Positions 1 through 7,564 are shown, counted from the stretch's first letter. The stretch: DNA of 13,766 bases from Chloroflexota bacterium (GCA_014383605.1 JACNHM010000247.1:1-13766), one strand, 5' to 3'. The notes: generated by a model from the letters alone, not told the origin. Numbers and translations are program-made.

Positions 1-278
1 ATCTCGCCAGCGCCATCGGCCACCGCCTGCTTGGCCTCGTACACCTTCACCTCGGTTCTGACGGCGCCCAATGGGAAACCGACGCAGGCGACCACCTTCG
101 CCGGCGAACCTCTGAGAATCGCAGCCGCGCGCGCCACATGCAGCGTGTTAACGCAAATCTGCCCAAAGCCCTCATCCCGCACCACGTGGGCCAACGCTTC
201 GATTTCTGCGGCCGTGGCTGTGGGTCGCAGCAGGGCTACATCCAGCATCTTCTTCAGTTCTTCCCGGGTGATGTCCAT
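1..278 (-). CDS. deoC: Deoxyribose-phosphate aldolase, N-terminal part (cut by window edge)
   Basis: Class I aldolase of the DeoC family, which cleaves 2-deoxyribose 5-phosphate to glyceraldehyde 3-phosphate and acetaldehyde in the cytoplasm. The 92 visible residues match the family start: LLRPTAT near residue 16, a QICVNTLHVA strand near 40, VACVGFPLGA near 63, and an EAKQAVADGAGE helix at the cut end. The catalytic Schiff-base lysine lies beyond the window, so activity cannot be judged. The ATG is preceded by GGAAGG about six bases upstream, overlapping the stop of the alcohol dehydrogenase gene (11-bp gap), so it is almost certainly co-transcribed and perhaps translationally coupled. Its position suggests an aldol cleavage step whose aldehyde product could feed the neighbouring ADH or AOR. 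The family is clear; the true substrate may differ from deoxyribose phosphate. Confidence 0.9.
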   Translation of the reverse strand, partial: MDITREELKKMLDVALLRPTATAAEIEALAHVVRDEGFGQICVNTLHVARAAAILRGSPAKVVACVGFPLGAVRTEVKVYEAKQAVADGAGE

Positions 279-289
279 AGCGTACCTTC

Positions 290-1516
290 CTACCCCAGCA
301 GGGCTTCTGTAAACATCTGGCGCATTTCCTCGCGGCCGAATACCGGCAGATATTGCTGTATCGGCCGGCCCATATAGGCGAACACATCGTCCGTCAACAG
401 GTCGAGCAGCGGGGCATCCACGGGTGACCGCAGTGGGATCGCCCCTACCTCCTGGTCCGTCCAGAGCGCAGCCAATCCGATCCGATGGACAAACGCCTTG
501 AGCCAGGACCCAAGGACCTGAGCCTTCTCGTCATCCGCCATGCCTGGCTGCGAGGCTCCCGCCGCATCGGCCAGGGCAGCACAACGCTCCGGTTGGGCCT
601 GCCACGAGTGCGCCACCACCACCGGCTGCAGGCGGGATAGCGCCAGGCCGTGCGGCGTGCCCAGACGCGCACCCAGCGGCAGGGCCATGGCGTGGGCCAC
701 CGAGGCATTGGAGAGGGCAATGCTCATCCCTCCCAGCGCGGCTGCCCACGACATATGTGCCCGCGCTTCCTGGTCCTGGCCATCGGCGAGCACACAGGGC
801 AGATAGCAGGCCACCTGGCGTACTGTCTCCAGGGCGAAGAGATCCGCAACAGGATTACGCCGCGTGGCATTGAGATAGGCCTCGATGCCATGCGTCAGGG
901 CATCGAACCCGGTCATCGCCGTGGTCCGCGCTGGCATCGTGTAGGTCAACTCGGGGTCCACGAGGGCCAGTCGCGGATAGACGTATGGGCTCAGCAGCGC
1001 CGCCTTCATGTGACGGTCTGGGTTATCCAGCACGGCGCCATTGGTCACCTCCGAACCGGTGCCCGCCGTGGTAGGAATGGCGATCACCGGCAACGTCGCT
1101 GCTGTCACCGGCCTGGCATTCGCCCCCGTGTAGGTCACGTAGTCCCAGACCGGCCCCGGATGGGTGGCTGCGACGGCCACCCCCTTGGCCAGGTCAATCG
1201 CGCTCCCTCCCCCCAGGCCGATGACCAGATCGCAGCCCCCCGCGCCTGCTAGCGTGGCCGCTTCGTGCACCGCCAGGCAGGTCGGGTCCGGCAGCACATC
1301 CTCGTAGCGGGTCACCGCCAGCCCGGCATCCGCCAGCAACTGCGCCACCCGGTCCGCGATACCCAAGGCCGACAGATCACGCGTCGTGGCGAGGAAGGCG
1401 TGCCTGCCCAGGGCCGGCGCCTCCTCGCGCAACGCTACCAGCCTCCCTGCGCCGAAGGTGAGCCTGCCCGGCCAGTTCACCGTAAACGCCATCTCAGCCA
1501 TTGGAGGTACTGACAC
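290..1516 (-). CDS. Iron-containing (group III) alcohol dehydrogenase
   Basis: NAD(P)-dependent metal alcohol dehydrogenase of the Fe-ADH family, 408 aa, close to the usual length. The N-terminal dinucleotide domain carries GGGSAID at residues 102-108 and TTAGTGSE at 149-156. The C-terminal helical domain has the four metal ligands expected from FucO: D205 and H209 in GFDALTHGIEAY, H275 in SVAHAM and H289 in GTPHGL. The start is GTG at 1516, because GGGAG lies six bases upstream; the internal ATGs at codons 6 and 9 have no such site. It lies 35 bp after the UroD-like gene and 11 bp before deoC. Family members reduce or oxidise short-chain alcohols, lactaldehyde, propanediol or 4-hydroxybutyrate. 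Reduction of an aldehyde made by the pathway (for example acetaldehyde from DeoC) is a reasonable inference, but the substrate is not determined. Confidence 0.93.
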   Translation of the reverse strand: MSVPPMAEMAFTVNWPGRLTFGAGRLVALREEAPALGRHAFLATTRDLSALGIADRVAQLLADAGLAVTRYEDVLPDPTCLAVHEAATLAGAGGCDLVIGLGGGSAIDLAKGVAVAATHPGPVWDYVTYTGANARPVTAATLPVIAIPTTAGTGSEVTNGAVLDNPDRHMKAALLSPYVYPRLALVDPELTYTMPARTTAMTGFDALTHGIEAYLNATRRNPVADLFALETVRQVACYLPCVLADGQDQEARAHMSWAAALGGMSIALSNASVAHAMALPLGARLGTPHGLALSRLQPVVVAHSWQAQPERCAALADAAGASQPGMADDEKAQVLGSWLKAFVHRIGLAALWTDQEVGAIPLRSPVDAPLLDLLTDDVFAYMGRPIQQYLPVFGREEMRQMFTEALLG

Positions 1517-1551
1517 GAGATGCTCCCTGTTCCCTGCCTGTCTGACCAGCC

Positions 1552-2718
1552 CTAGTACTGGCCGTACGCCAGCCCCGCCTCGGCAAAGGCGTGGATGTTC
1601 TCGTAAGGCGTTCCGTCGAAGAAGAAGTCGGTGGTCGAAAGGATCCAGTTACCCCGGGGCTTGACCTTGAGCAGGACCTCCCGCACCCGCTCCTTGACCT
1701 GTTCCGGCGTGGCCTTAACCATGAACTCCACCTGGTCAATGTTGCCTCGCAGCGCCATGTCGGGCCGCATCACGCGCAGCGCCTCGTCGAGATCCACATC
1801 CCCGTAGGGTGGTGGCGTCAGATAGCCCCAGCAGTTGATGTCCAGGTCGTTATAAAGGTGCATCACTTTGGCCGCATCGCCGCAGTTATGGAAGATCACC
1901 GGCACCCCCATCGCCCGGATCGCCTTGACCAGCCGTTGCTCGTATTCCATCACGTACTGGCTGGCAAAAAGTGGCCCAGCCATGCTGCCCACCAAGTGCC
2001 CGGCAACCTCGATAGCATCGGCGCCGGCCTCCACCATCTTGTGATCCCGCCTGATAGTGCGCTCCAGGAAGTAAGCCATCATCTCCCGGTAGAAGCCTTC
2101 GTCCAGGATCGGATCCATGTAAAGCTCATCCAATTTGCGAAAAACGCTTGCTGTGGCGAACACCCCGCCAGTGTTCGAGTCAACGAGGCCCTTGTCACCT
2201 ACAGCTTGCCTGGCCCGGCGGATCAGGCTGCAGTCCATGTCGTCACCGGGCGGGGCGTACCTCCTGAGGAGTGCAAAATCCCGCTTCGTCTTGATCAGGT
2301 GTTCTTCGGGTGCGGAGACGATAAGATAGGTCGAACTCCTTTTGTAGTTCTCCGTATGTCTCAACTCTCCCCCAGGCGTCCGGATGGTGATCGTTCGGTG
2401 CCATTCGTCTTCCTTCTTTTGGTCCGCGATCGTCACATCCCAATTCTCGGCAGACCTGACCACGCTGCGGTCAAGGAAGGTGTTCATGCCGAAGTCCCAG
2501 ACGCTGCCCAGGGTGTGTAGCACGTCAAAGCCGAAAACATCGCAATACTCGACGAACTTGATGATGACGTCAAAGTCGGGTGGGTCCCAAAAGGTGTCTA
2601 TTGGGGGCTCATAGCCGAACATCTCGTAGACGTTGTTGCAGTAGAGGAATGGAGCGACAGGAACCCGGTCTGCCGGGTTTCCATTCAGCGTGATGAGTAA
2701 CCGTTCCCTACCGTTCAC
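1552..2718 (-). CDS. Uroporphyrinogen decarboxylase-like protein (MtaA/CmuA-type, function unknown)
   Basis: URO-D superfamily TIM-barrel protein of 388 aa. It opens with the typical GRERLLITLNGNPADRVP segment and ends with a GNWILSTTDFFFDGTPYENI-like region. It resembles corrinoid-linked methyltransferases (MtaA, CmuA) more than true HemE: it has an H-x-C zinc-type motif (H277, C279 in FHNCGD) and a further Cys at 296. The Cys usually expected in the C-terminal ILS..xC..pP.tP stretch is absent (STTD instead). No corrinoid protein or reactivase is visible nearby, so a methyltransferase role is unproven; a carbohydrate-linked role is possible because this family recurs beside sugar transporters. 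A GTG start at 2718 is preferred (AAGGGA five bases upstream, giving MNGRERLL). A TTG at 2733 with GGGGA upstream would add five residues. It sits 39 bp after the SDR gene. Confidence 0.85.
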   Translation of the reverse strand: MNGRERLLITLNGNPADRVPVAPFLYCNNVYEMFGYEPPIDTFWDPPDFDVIIKFVEYCDVFGFDVLHTLGSVWDFGMNTFLDRSVVRSAENWDVTIADQKKEDEWHRTITIRTPGGELRHTENYKRSSTYLIVSAPEEHLIKTKRDFALLRRYAPPGDDMDCSLIRRARQAVGDKGLVDSNTGGVFATASVFRKLDELYMDPILDEGFYREMMAYFLERTIRRDHKMVEAGADAIEVAGHLVGSMAGPLFASQYVMEYEQRLVKAIRAMGVPVIFHNCGDAAKVMHLYNDLDINCWGYLTPPPYGDVDLDEALRVMRPDMALRGNIDQVEFMVKATPEQVKERVREVLLKVKPRGNWILSTTDFFFDGTPYENIHAFAEAGLAYGQY

Positions 2719-2757
2719 CTCAGTCCCTTTCAAGATCGAGTCCCCGTAGACAGTGCG

Positions 2758-3594
2758 CTACCTCTCGCCCTTCGGCGGCTGGTAGGGCAGGGCCATCTTG
2801 GCCGTCAGCCCCCCATCGAGATGGATCACCTGTCCGGTCATGAACTCGGAGGCGTCCGAAAGCAAGTACACGGCCGCGTAGGCGACATCGGCTGGCAGTC
2901 CCACCCGCCCCCATGGCACTATGGCGTTGCCCTTCTCTCGGGTATACGTCGGGTCAGCGCGGTAGTAGCTGGGCACCTCAATGGAGCCCGGCGCCAGCAC
3001 GTTGACGCGAATGCGCGCTGGAATCAATTCTATAGCCAACTCACGGCTGAAGGCATTGATGGCGCCCTTCGTGCCCGCATACAGGGAATGCCCTGGCACG
3101 CTGACGAAAGCATGAGCCGAGGAAATGTTGACAATGCTGCTGCCAGGCCACGGCCGGTCGGGACGGCGGTGTTGCCACTCGCGCCCGCGCTCGATCATGT
3201 GGCGCACGGCCTGCTGGGCGCAGAAGTACTGCCCGCGGACGTTGAGGTTGTAGATCCGATCAAATAGCTCCTCAGTCACCTCGAGGAAGTCAACGGTCGC
3301 CGTGATGCCGGCGTTGTTCACCAGCCCGTCCAGGCCGCCCAGGAACGCCACCGCTTCATCCACCACGCGACGGCAATCGGCCACCACGCCCAGGTCCCCC
3401 TGAATGGCAACGGCTCGCCGCCCCATCGCCTTGATCTGCGCCACGGCATCGAACGCTCCTTGAGCGCTGGTGGCGTAGTGCAACGCCACATCTGCGCCCT
3501 GGCGCGCCACTCCCAAGGCCACACCCTGCCCAATGCCGGTACCAGCGCCCGTGACGAGCACTAACTTCCCTTCAAGAGAGTAAGGACTCTGCAT
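2758..3594 (-). CDS. Short-chain dehydrogenase/reductase
   Basis: Classical SDR, 278 aa, NAD(P)-dependent oxidoreductase. The Rossmann motif TGAGTGIG is at residues 15-22, NNAG at 93-96, structural N118, catalytic S159 (NISSAHAF) and Y172-x3-K176 (YAGTK). The C-terminal LLSDASEFMTGQVIHLDGG is typical. Between the NxxG helix and the catalytic-Ser strand there is an Arg/Trp/Pro-rich insert at about 136-151 (RGREWQHRRPDRPWPG) that most classical SDRs lack. The ATG is six bases after the AOR stop, with GGTGA overlapping that stop, so coupling is likely. Together with the FAH-family enzyme it recalls 2-keto-3-deoxy-L-fuconate or rhamnonate dehydrogenases, but SDR substrate cannot be read from motifs. 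Other sugar or polyol dehydrogenase roles are equally possible. Confidence 0.93.
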   Translation of the reverse strand: MQSPYSLEGKLVLVTGAGTGIGQGVALGVARQGADVALHYATSAQGAFDAVAQIKAMGRRAVAIQGDLGVVADCRRVVDEAVAFLGGLDGLVNNAGITATVDFLEVTEELFDRIYNLNVRGQYFCAQQAVRHMIERGREWQHRRPDRPWPGSSIVNISSAHAFVSVPGHSLYAGTKGAINAFSRELAIELIPARIRVNVLAPGSIEVPSYYRADPTYTREKGNAIVPWGRVGLPADVAYAAVYLLSDASEFMTGQVIHLDGGLTAKMALPYQPPKGER

Positions 3595-3600
3595 GCAGAT

Positions 3601-5583
3601 TCACCCAATCAGCCCCCGTTCGACAAGGTCTTGGGCGACATCGGACAGTGCGAGCTCCTCTAACCGGGCCCACGTGGGGCGCCCGGTCTGCGGATCCCAG
3701 CCGCGCAGAGTGTAATACTCACCGAGCAGCCTGGCGAACTTCTCACCGTCCAGCCCCATACCCTCACCGATGTAAGGATTGACCCAGTTTTCGATGCGCA
3801 AAAAACAAGGGATGACCATCTCATCCACGGCCCTGGAGCGGCCCCAGTTGCGCACCTGCACGGCGCGCTCGAGGTTGAATACCCGCTCCGCCATGCGCTC
3901 GAATTCCTCCTCGCTGAGTTCCATCCCCGTGGCCAGTCGGAACATGTGGTACTCGAACGACGGGCCGGGCATACCGTTTGCGGCGCGGGCGAAGTGGTCA
4001 GGCGTCTTGTTGCTGAAGATGCGCGGATAGGCCTGGTCGTCCAGCGTCAGGCTGTCCTTCATCACGCTGCGGTGGCCGTGCCAGACCGCCGGGAACGCCT
4101 TTGCCTCGTACCCGGAGGCCAGATGCACGGCCTGTCGAGTGCCGTAGACCTTGGCGCCGACGTCGGCCAGCGTTTCCCAATCCAAGCCCTCGTCGGGGGT
4201 CCACATGGGTGACCAGTTCATGACATTCTGGGCATAACCGTGTCCGCTGGACATGGGATCGCGTGTGCTCATGGCCCATTGCAGCGCCGGCACCAGCCAG
4301 AAAGGGAAGACGATGATATTGATCTTGTCGCCGTGGCCGTCCCAATGGCCGGCGAAGCCCCAGGCGGTGTAGAAGTCGGCCATGAACTCCTTGCCTATGC
4401 CCAAAATCTCGGCTGCGCGCACCGTGCCCTCGGCCAGCGCGTCCCCGATGCCCTCCCGGAAGACGATCTTGCGGAACAGCGTGTCCCAGCACGCGGGTTG
4501 GTCCAGGTCGAACGGCTCGCCGTCGAGGGTCTTGAGCTGTCCCGCCTCGTGGCATTTCCGCAGCCACGGCGCCATGCCCAGGCCGAGCTCCCAATGATTG
4601 ATGCCGTAGTCCTGGCTGATGCGGGCCAGCTCAAAGCCGCCCCGGAAGCCGATGTTCCAGTTGTAAATCGTGCCGGGCGCGCCGATGAACAACGAGCTCT
4701 CGCAACAGATGGTGCCGCTGTACTTTCGGTTCGGGTAGACCACGCCGGGCACATCCTTGTAGTAGCGGCTCAGCCGGCAGATCGGATTGGCGCACCCCTG
4801 GGTGCAGGCGGCGAAACGCTCGTCGTATTCCTCCACCAGCTCGGGGCTGAGCTCGCTCCACTTCGGGCAGCCGCTGGGTGCGTGCATCTCTCTGGCGATC
4901 GCCAAGGTGCAGTCCGAAAATGCTTCGGGATCGGCGAGGGGGACGCCGCCTGTGCCGCGCACGGCGATGGCCTTCAGTCGCTTGGCGCCCATCACCGCGC
5001 CGAAACCGCCCTGGCCCGCGGCCGAGCTGCTGCCCGACGCGATGATGGCGATGCGCGAGCGGTTCTCGCCCGCCTGGCCGATGGCGACCACCCGTACGTC
5101 CTTGCCGTGCCGCCGTAGTAGCGTCTCCTGCGTGGCGTAAACGCCCTGGCCCCACAGCTCACTAGCGTCGCGCAGCTCGACTTTGTTGTCGTTCACCCAC
5201 AGGTAAACCGGCTGCGCCGACTGTCCCTGGACCACGATGGCATCGTACCCCGCATATTTGAGGGTCGGCCCCCAATAGCCGCCGAAGCTGGAATAGGAGA
5301 ACCACTCGTGCGGGTGGGCTTGCGGGCTCAGGCTGCACACCGTGGCCCGCCCCGAATTCGGCGCCGAAGTACCGGTCAGCGGCCCAACGGTGAAAACGAG
5401 GCGGTTATCGGGATCGAAGGCGCCGGTACCTGCCGGGATCTCGTCCCAGGCGATGCGCGCGGCGATGCCCCGCCCGCCGATGTACTTCCGGCCATATTCG
5501 GCCGACGGCTCGGTCCAGGCCTGCCCGGTGCTCAGGTCAACGCGCAGAAGCTTGCCCGCCCAGCCGCCTGTCTTGCTCGGCAT
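3601..5583 (-). CDS. Tungsten/molybdenum aldehyde:ferredoxin oxidoreductase family protein (AorB-like)
   Basis: 660-aa member of the AOR family, which oxidises aldehydes to carboxylic acids using a tungsten bis-pterin cofactor and one [4Fe-4S] cluster. The N-terminal domain is typical: LRVDLSTG at 13-20, GGRGIAARI at 36-44, TVGPLTGTSAPNSGR at 65-79, GQAGENRSRIA at 169-179 and QGGFGAVMGAKRLKAIAVRG at 191-210. Candidate cluster cysteines are C260, C264 and C269. The first pterin motif (DxxGLD in Pyrococcus AOR) corresponds to DYGINH at 325-330. The second, DxxGLC, appears as DSLTLD at 510-515, so the fourth cluster Cys looks replaced by D515. Start ATG at 5583 is supported by GAGGAGG six bases upstream. 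It lies 15 bp after a four-cluster ferredoxin gene, the AorA-AorB order, but no FAD subunit AorC is seen. A sugar-derived or short-chain aldehyde is the likely substrate (inference). Confidence 0.93.
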   Translation of the reverse strand: MPSKTGGWAGKLLRVDLSTGQAWTEPSAEYGRKYIGGRGIAARIAWDEIPAGTGAFDPDNRLVFTVGPLTGTSAPNSGRATVCSLSPQAHPHEWFSYSSFGGYWGPTLKYAGYDAIVVQGQSAQPVYLWVNDNKVELRDASELWGQGVYATQETLLRRHGKDVRVVAIGQAGENRSRIAIIASGSSSAAGQGGFGAVMGAKRLKAIAVRGTGGVPLADPEAFSDCTLAIAREMHAPSGCPKWSELSPELVEEYDERFAACTQGCANPICRLSRYYKDVPGVVYPNRKYSGTICCESSLFIGAPGTIYNWNIGFRGGFELARISQDYGINHWELGLGMAPWLRKCHEAGQLKTLDGEPFDLDQPACWDTLFRKIVFREGIGDALAEGTVRAAEILGIGKEFMADFYTAWGFAGHWDGHGDKINIIVFPFWLVPALQWAMSTRDPMSSGHGYAQNVMNWSPMWTPDEGLDWETLADVGAKVYGTRQAVHLASGYEAKAFPAVWHGHRSVMKDSLTLDDQAYPRIFSNKTPDHFARAANGMPGPSFEYHMFRLATGMELSEEEFERMAERVFNLERAVQVRNWGRSRAVDEMVIPCFLRIENWVNPYIGEGMGLDGEKFARLLGEYYTLRGWDPQTGRPTWARLEELALSDVAQDLVERGLIG

Positions 5584-5598
5584 GAATGCCCTCCTCGC

Positions 5599-6027
5599 TC
5601 ACCCTTCCACCAGGACCAGAGCCTGGGTAGGGCAAATCTCGACACAGCGCACCAGGCCGCCGCACAAGTCGCATTTCGTCGCCGTGTTCGTGACCAAATC
5701 CAGTTGGATCGCCTCGTAGGGGCACGCCTCAACACACGCGGCACAGGCGATGCACTGCTCCTCGTCCACCAGCCAAGCCCGAATCCCTTCGTCAAGAGCG
5801 ATGGCCTCCTCGGGACAGGCCTCGGCGCACGCAGCGTCTGGACACTGTCGGCAATACTGCGCGGTCACGTCGTTGTCCAGCAACAGGTCCACCAGGATGC
5901 GGATGCGAGCGCGCGAGGGCGCGCTCGTCCCTGTGTGGCGCTCGGCGCAGACCACCACGCACGACAGGCAGTTGCTGCACTTCGTCTCGTCCCACTCGAT
6001 GTGGATCGGAAACCGGGCAACAGACAT
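5599..6027 (-). CDS. Polyferredoxin with four [4Fe-4S] motifs, AorA-like electron-transfer subunit
   Basis: 142-aa cytoplasmic iron-sulfur protein with 16 cysteines in four clusters' worth of motifs: C17/20/23/27, C59/62/67/71, C92/95/98/102 and C119/122/128/132. The arrangement matches DmsB/HycB-type subunits and, in this context, the AorA subunit of Aromatoleum-type aldehyde oxidoreductases, which carries electrons from the W-subunit. The reading frame continues upstream, but the ATG at 6027 is chosen because AGGAGGAG lies nine bases before it and the protein then begins just ahead of the first Cys group; a 49-residue extension would have no recognisable sequence. The AOR gene follows 15 bp downstream. 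No signal peptide is present. It most likely accepts electrons from the AOR and passes them to an oxidoreductase outside this window. Confidence 0.92.
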   Translation of the reverse strand: MSVARFPIHIEWDETKCSNCLSCVVVCAERHTGTSAPSRARIRILVDLLLDNDVTAQYCRQCPDAACAEACPEEAIALDEGIRAWLVDEEQCIACAACVEACPYEAIQLDLVTNTATKCDLCGGLVRCVEICPTQALVLVEG

Positions 6028-6206
6028 CTTCTCAGTCTCCTCCTGGCGCGATGACCCGGCAGGGTTGTTGCGAGTCATGATGGTGAAGCCAGGTGGGTGG
6101 TGCTTCGAAAGCGGATGCAGGGTACGGATTCCAAGACCGCACAGTTGGCGCTGTCGCTGGAGCATTACGGCCAAAGCCTAGCGTACCAGATGCGCCGAGG
6201 CTGATC
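6028..6206 (-). other. 179-bp gap between lipoprotein and ferredoxin genes
   Basis: The gap holds the ferredoxin ribosome site at its downstream end (AGGAGGAG, nine bases before the ATG). The ferredoxin frame is open through it but encodes no recognisable sequence. I see no hairpin with a U-run or convincing promoter. Confidence 0.5.
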
Positions 6207-6560
6207 TTACTTGGCCCTCGTATACACGAATTCTGTGCCGCCACTCGGTGCGCACCAGGTCATTTTGTCGCCTTCGAGCTTGATCTCGACAATGAGAGGG
6301 TCCTGCCCGTCCAATTCGATGGCGAGGTGTGTTTCATCCTCGAAGTAGTAGGTGAAGCCGACCGACGGGATTGCCGGGGTTTGCCCTTCGTCGCCAGGAA
6401 TAAACCCGCTTTTGTCCGCGTAGAAATGAATGGTGCCCCCTCGGGAATTCACCCATTGACCAATGATGGCTTTCTTAGGCGACGGTTGACCGGGTGCGCA
6501 GGCTGCCAGGCCGAGCACGATCGTCAACCCCAGAATCAGAAGGCCCAGGATTGCAAACAT
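6207..6560 (-). CDS. Small lipoprotein, lipocalin-like beta-rich domain, function unknown
   Basis: 117-aa predicted lipoprotein. The signal peptide is very hydrophobic (MFAILGLLILGLTIVLG), with lipobox LAAC and the lipidated Cys at residue 21, followed by a Pro/Ser linker. The mature part looks like an all-beta domain: IIGQWVNSRGGTIHFYADKS at 32-51, then FTYYFEDETHLAIEL near 69-83 and VEIKLEGDKMTW near 91-102. This pattern resembles small lipocalin-like 'GxW...GGTIxF..DG' domains common in secreted bacterial proteins. The open frame extends upstream to a TTG overlapping the ATPase stop, but that extension is an Arg-rich segment; the ATG at 6560 with GGGGGAG five bases before it gives a proper signal peptide. 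It is located between the ABC ATPase and the ferredoxin genes. I do not recognise a specific function; a role in binding at the cell surface is only a guess. Confidence 0.8.
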   Translation of the reverse strand: MFAILGLLILGLTIVLGLAACAPGQPSPKKAIIGQWVNSRGGTIHFYADKSGFIPGDEGQTPAIPSVGFTYYFEDETHLAIELDGQDPLIVEIKLEGDKMTWCAPSGGTEFVYTRAK

Positions 6561-6676
6561 GCGTGCTCCCCCAGGCCGTCCTTTCGCCAGCGCCCTCCTG
6601 GTGCACAGCGCGCGCGCCCGCCGATTGGCCGCAACCCGCGTGGTCACAATCACTCCTCGCTCTTTTCTGCGACGGG

Positions 6677-7474
6677 TCAATCGGTCACATCACCTTTGAT
6701 CGCGGCCGTGATCAGCCCGACGACCTCTTCCTTGGTCGTCTGGGACTTGATGCGCGTGCCCACGCGCTTGCCACGGCGCAGCACGATCAGCCGATCGGCC
6801 ACGGTGAAGACGTGCTCCAGGTTGTGGCTGATCACCACTACCGTCTTCCCCTCTGCCTTCAGGTTGAGGATCAGTTCATTGACCTTGTGCTGCTGCTCGA
6901 CGCCCAGTGCGGCGGTCGGCTCATCCATGATGAAGATGCGCCGGCCACGTGCGAGAGCACGGGAGATGGCGACGCCCTGGCGCTGGCCGCCGGACAGCTC
7001 CCCGACGTTGACCCGCACCGAGGGCATGTCAATGCGCAGGGCGTCGATGACTTTCGTCGCGTCGGCATAGAGTTTCTTGAAGTTGATGAAGATGCCCAAC
7101 CGGGTGGGTTCCATGTTGAGGTAAATGTTGGAAGCCACGTCCCGGACTTCCACCAACGCCAGGTCCTGATAGACGGTGGAGATACCAGCGATGCGCTCGG
7201 CATCCCTGGGGCCGCGTATCTCGACGGGTTGGCCGTCAACGTAAATCTGGCCCGAGTCCTTGCGGTAGATACCGGAGAGGATCTTGGCCAGCGTGGATTT
7301 GCCGGCGCCGTTGTCGCCAATCAAGGCCACCACCTCGGCGGGATAGAGCTCGAAGTCGACGTTGTCCAAGGCCTGGACGTGGCCGAATGCCTTGGAGATA
7401 CCTTTGGCTTCGAGGGCGGGTTGCCGAGCAGAAGAAGCGGCCGGGGCTCGTTCTTGGTTCACAACGTCGGTCAT
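6677..7474 (-). CDS. Sugar ABC transporter ATP-binding protein, single nucleotide-binding domain (FrcA-like)
   Basis: 265-aa ABC ATPase that powers the import system encoded upstream. Motifs in order: Walker A GDNGAGKST at 53-61, Q-loop Q103, signature LSGGQRQ at 160-166, Walker B IFIMDEPTAALG at 180-191 and switch His H217 in VISHN. The closest recognisable type is the carbohydrate-uptake-2 subfamily (FrcA, short XylG); most members of that class (RbsA, MglA, AraG) have two fused ATPase domains of about 500 aa, so this one must work as a homodimer. Start ATG at 7474 has AAGGAG nine bases upstream. It follows the binding-protein gene after 147 bp that contains a strong hairpin, suggesting lower expression than the binding protein. 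The substrate is probably a monosaccharide or polyol; it is not determined by sequence. Confidence 0.95.
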   Translation of the reverse strand: MTDVVNQERAPAASSARQPALEAKGISKAFGHVQALDNVDFELYPAEVVALIGDNGAGKSTLAKILSGIYRKDSGQIYVDGQPVEIRGPRDAERIAGISTVYQDLALVEVRDVASNIYLNMEPTRLGIFINFKKLYADATKVIDALRIDMPSVRVNVGELSGGQRQGVAISRALARGRRIFIMDEPTAALGVEQQHKVNELILNLKAEGKTVVVISHNLEHVFTVADRLIVLRRGKRVGTRIKSQTTKEEVVGLITAAIKGDVTD

Positions 7475-7522
7475 GGAACTTGGCTCCTTAGCTCAGGAAG
7501 AGATCTTGCTGCGCTTGCTGGG

Positions 7523-7564
7523 GTTGACCCCCCGGCTTCCTTTGCGGCAAGCCGGGGGGTTAAC
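7523..7564 (-). terminator. Strong GC-rich hairpin between binding-protein and ATPase genes
   Basis: Arms 7527-7538 and 7549-7560 are perfectly complementary over 12 bp (ACCCCCCGGCTT against AAGCCGGGGGGT) around a 10-base loop. Three more base pairs and one G-U wobble extend it to 7523-7564. No U-run follows on either strand, so a classical intrinsic terminator is unlikely. Its position just after the binding-protein stop matches the known mRNA-stabilising or partially attenuating hairpins between binding-protein genes and the downstream transporter genes. The structure is seen directly; the role is inferred. Confidence 0.75.

Noticed and set aside
4240..5118. Plus-strand open frame opposite the AOR gene
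   Set aside because: It is an antisense shadow of a clear AOR coding sequence.
6028..6174. N-terminal extension of the ferredoxin
   Set aside because: It has no similarity to any ferredoxin start, and a strong ribosome site marks the ATG at 6027.
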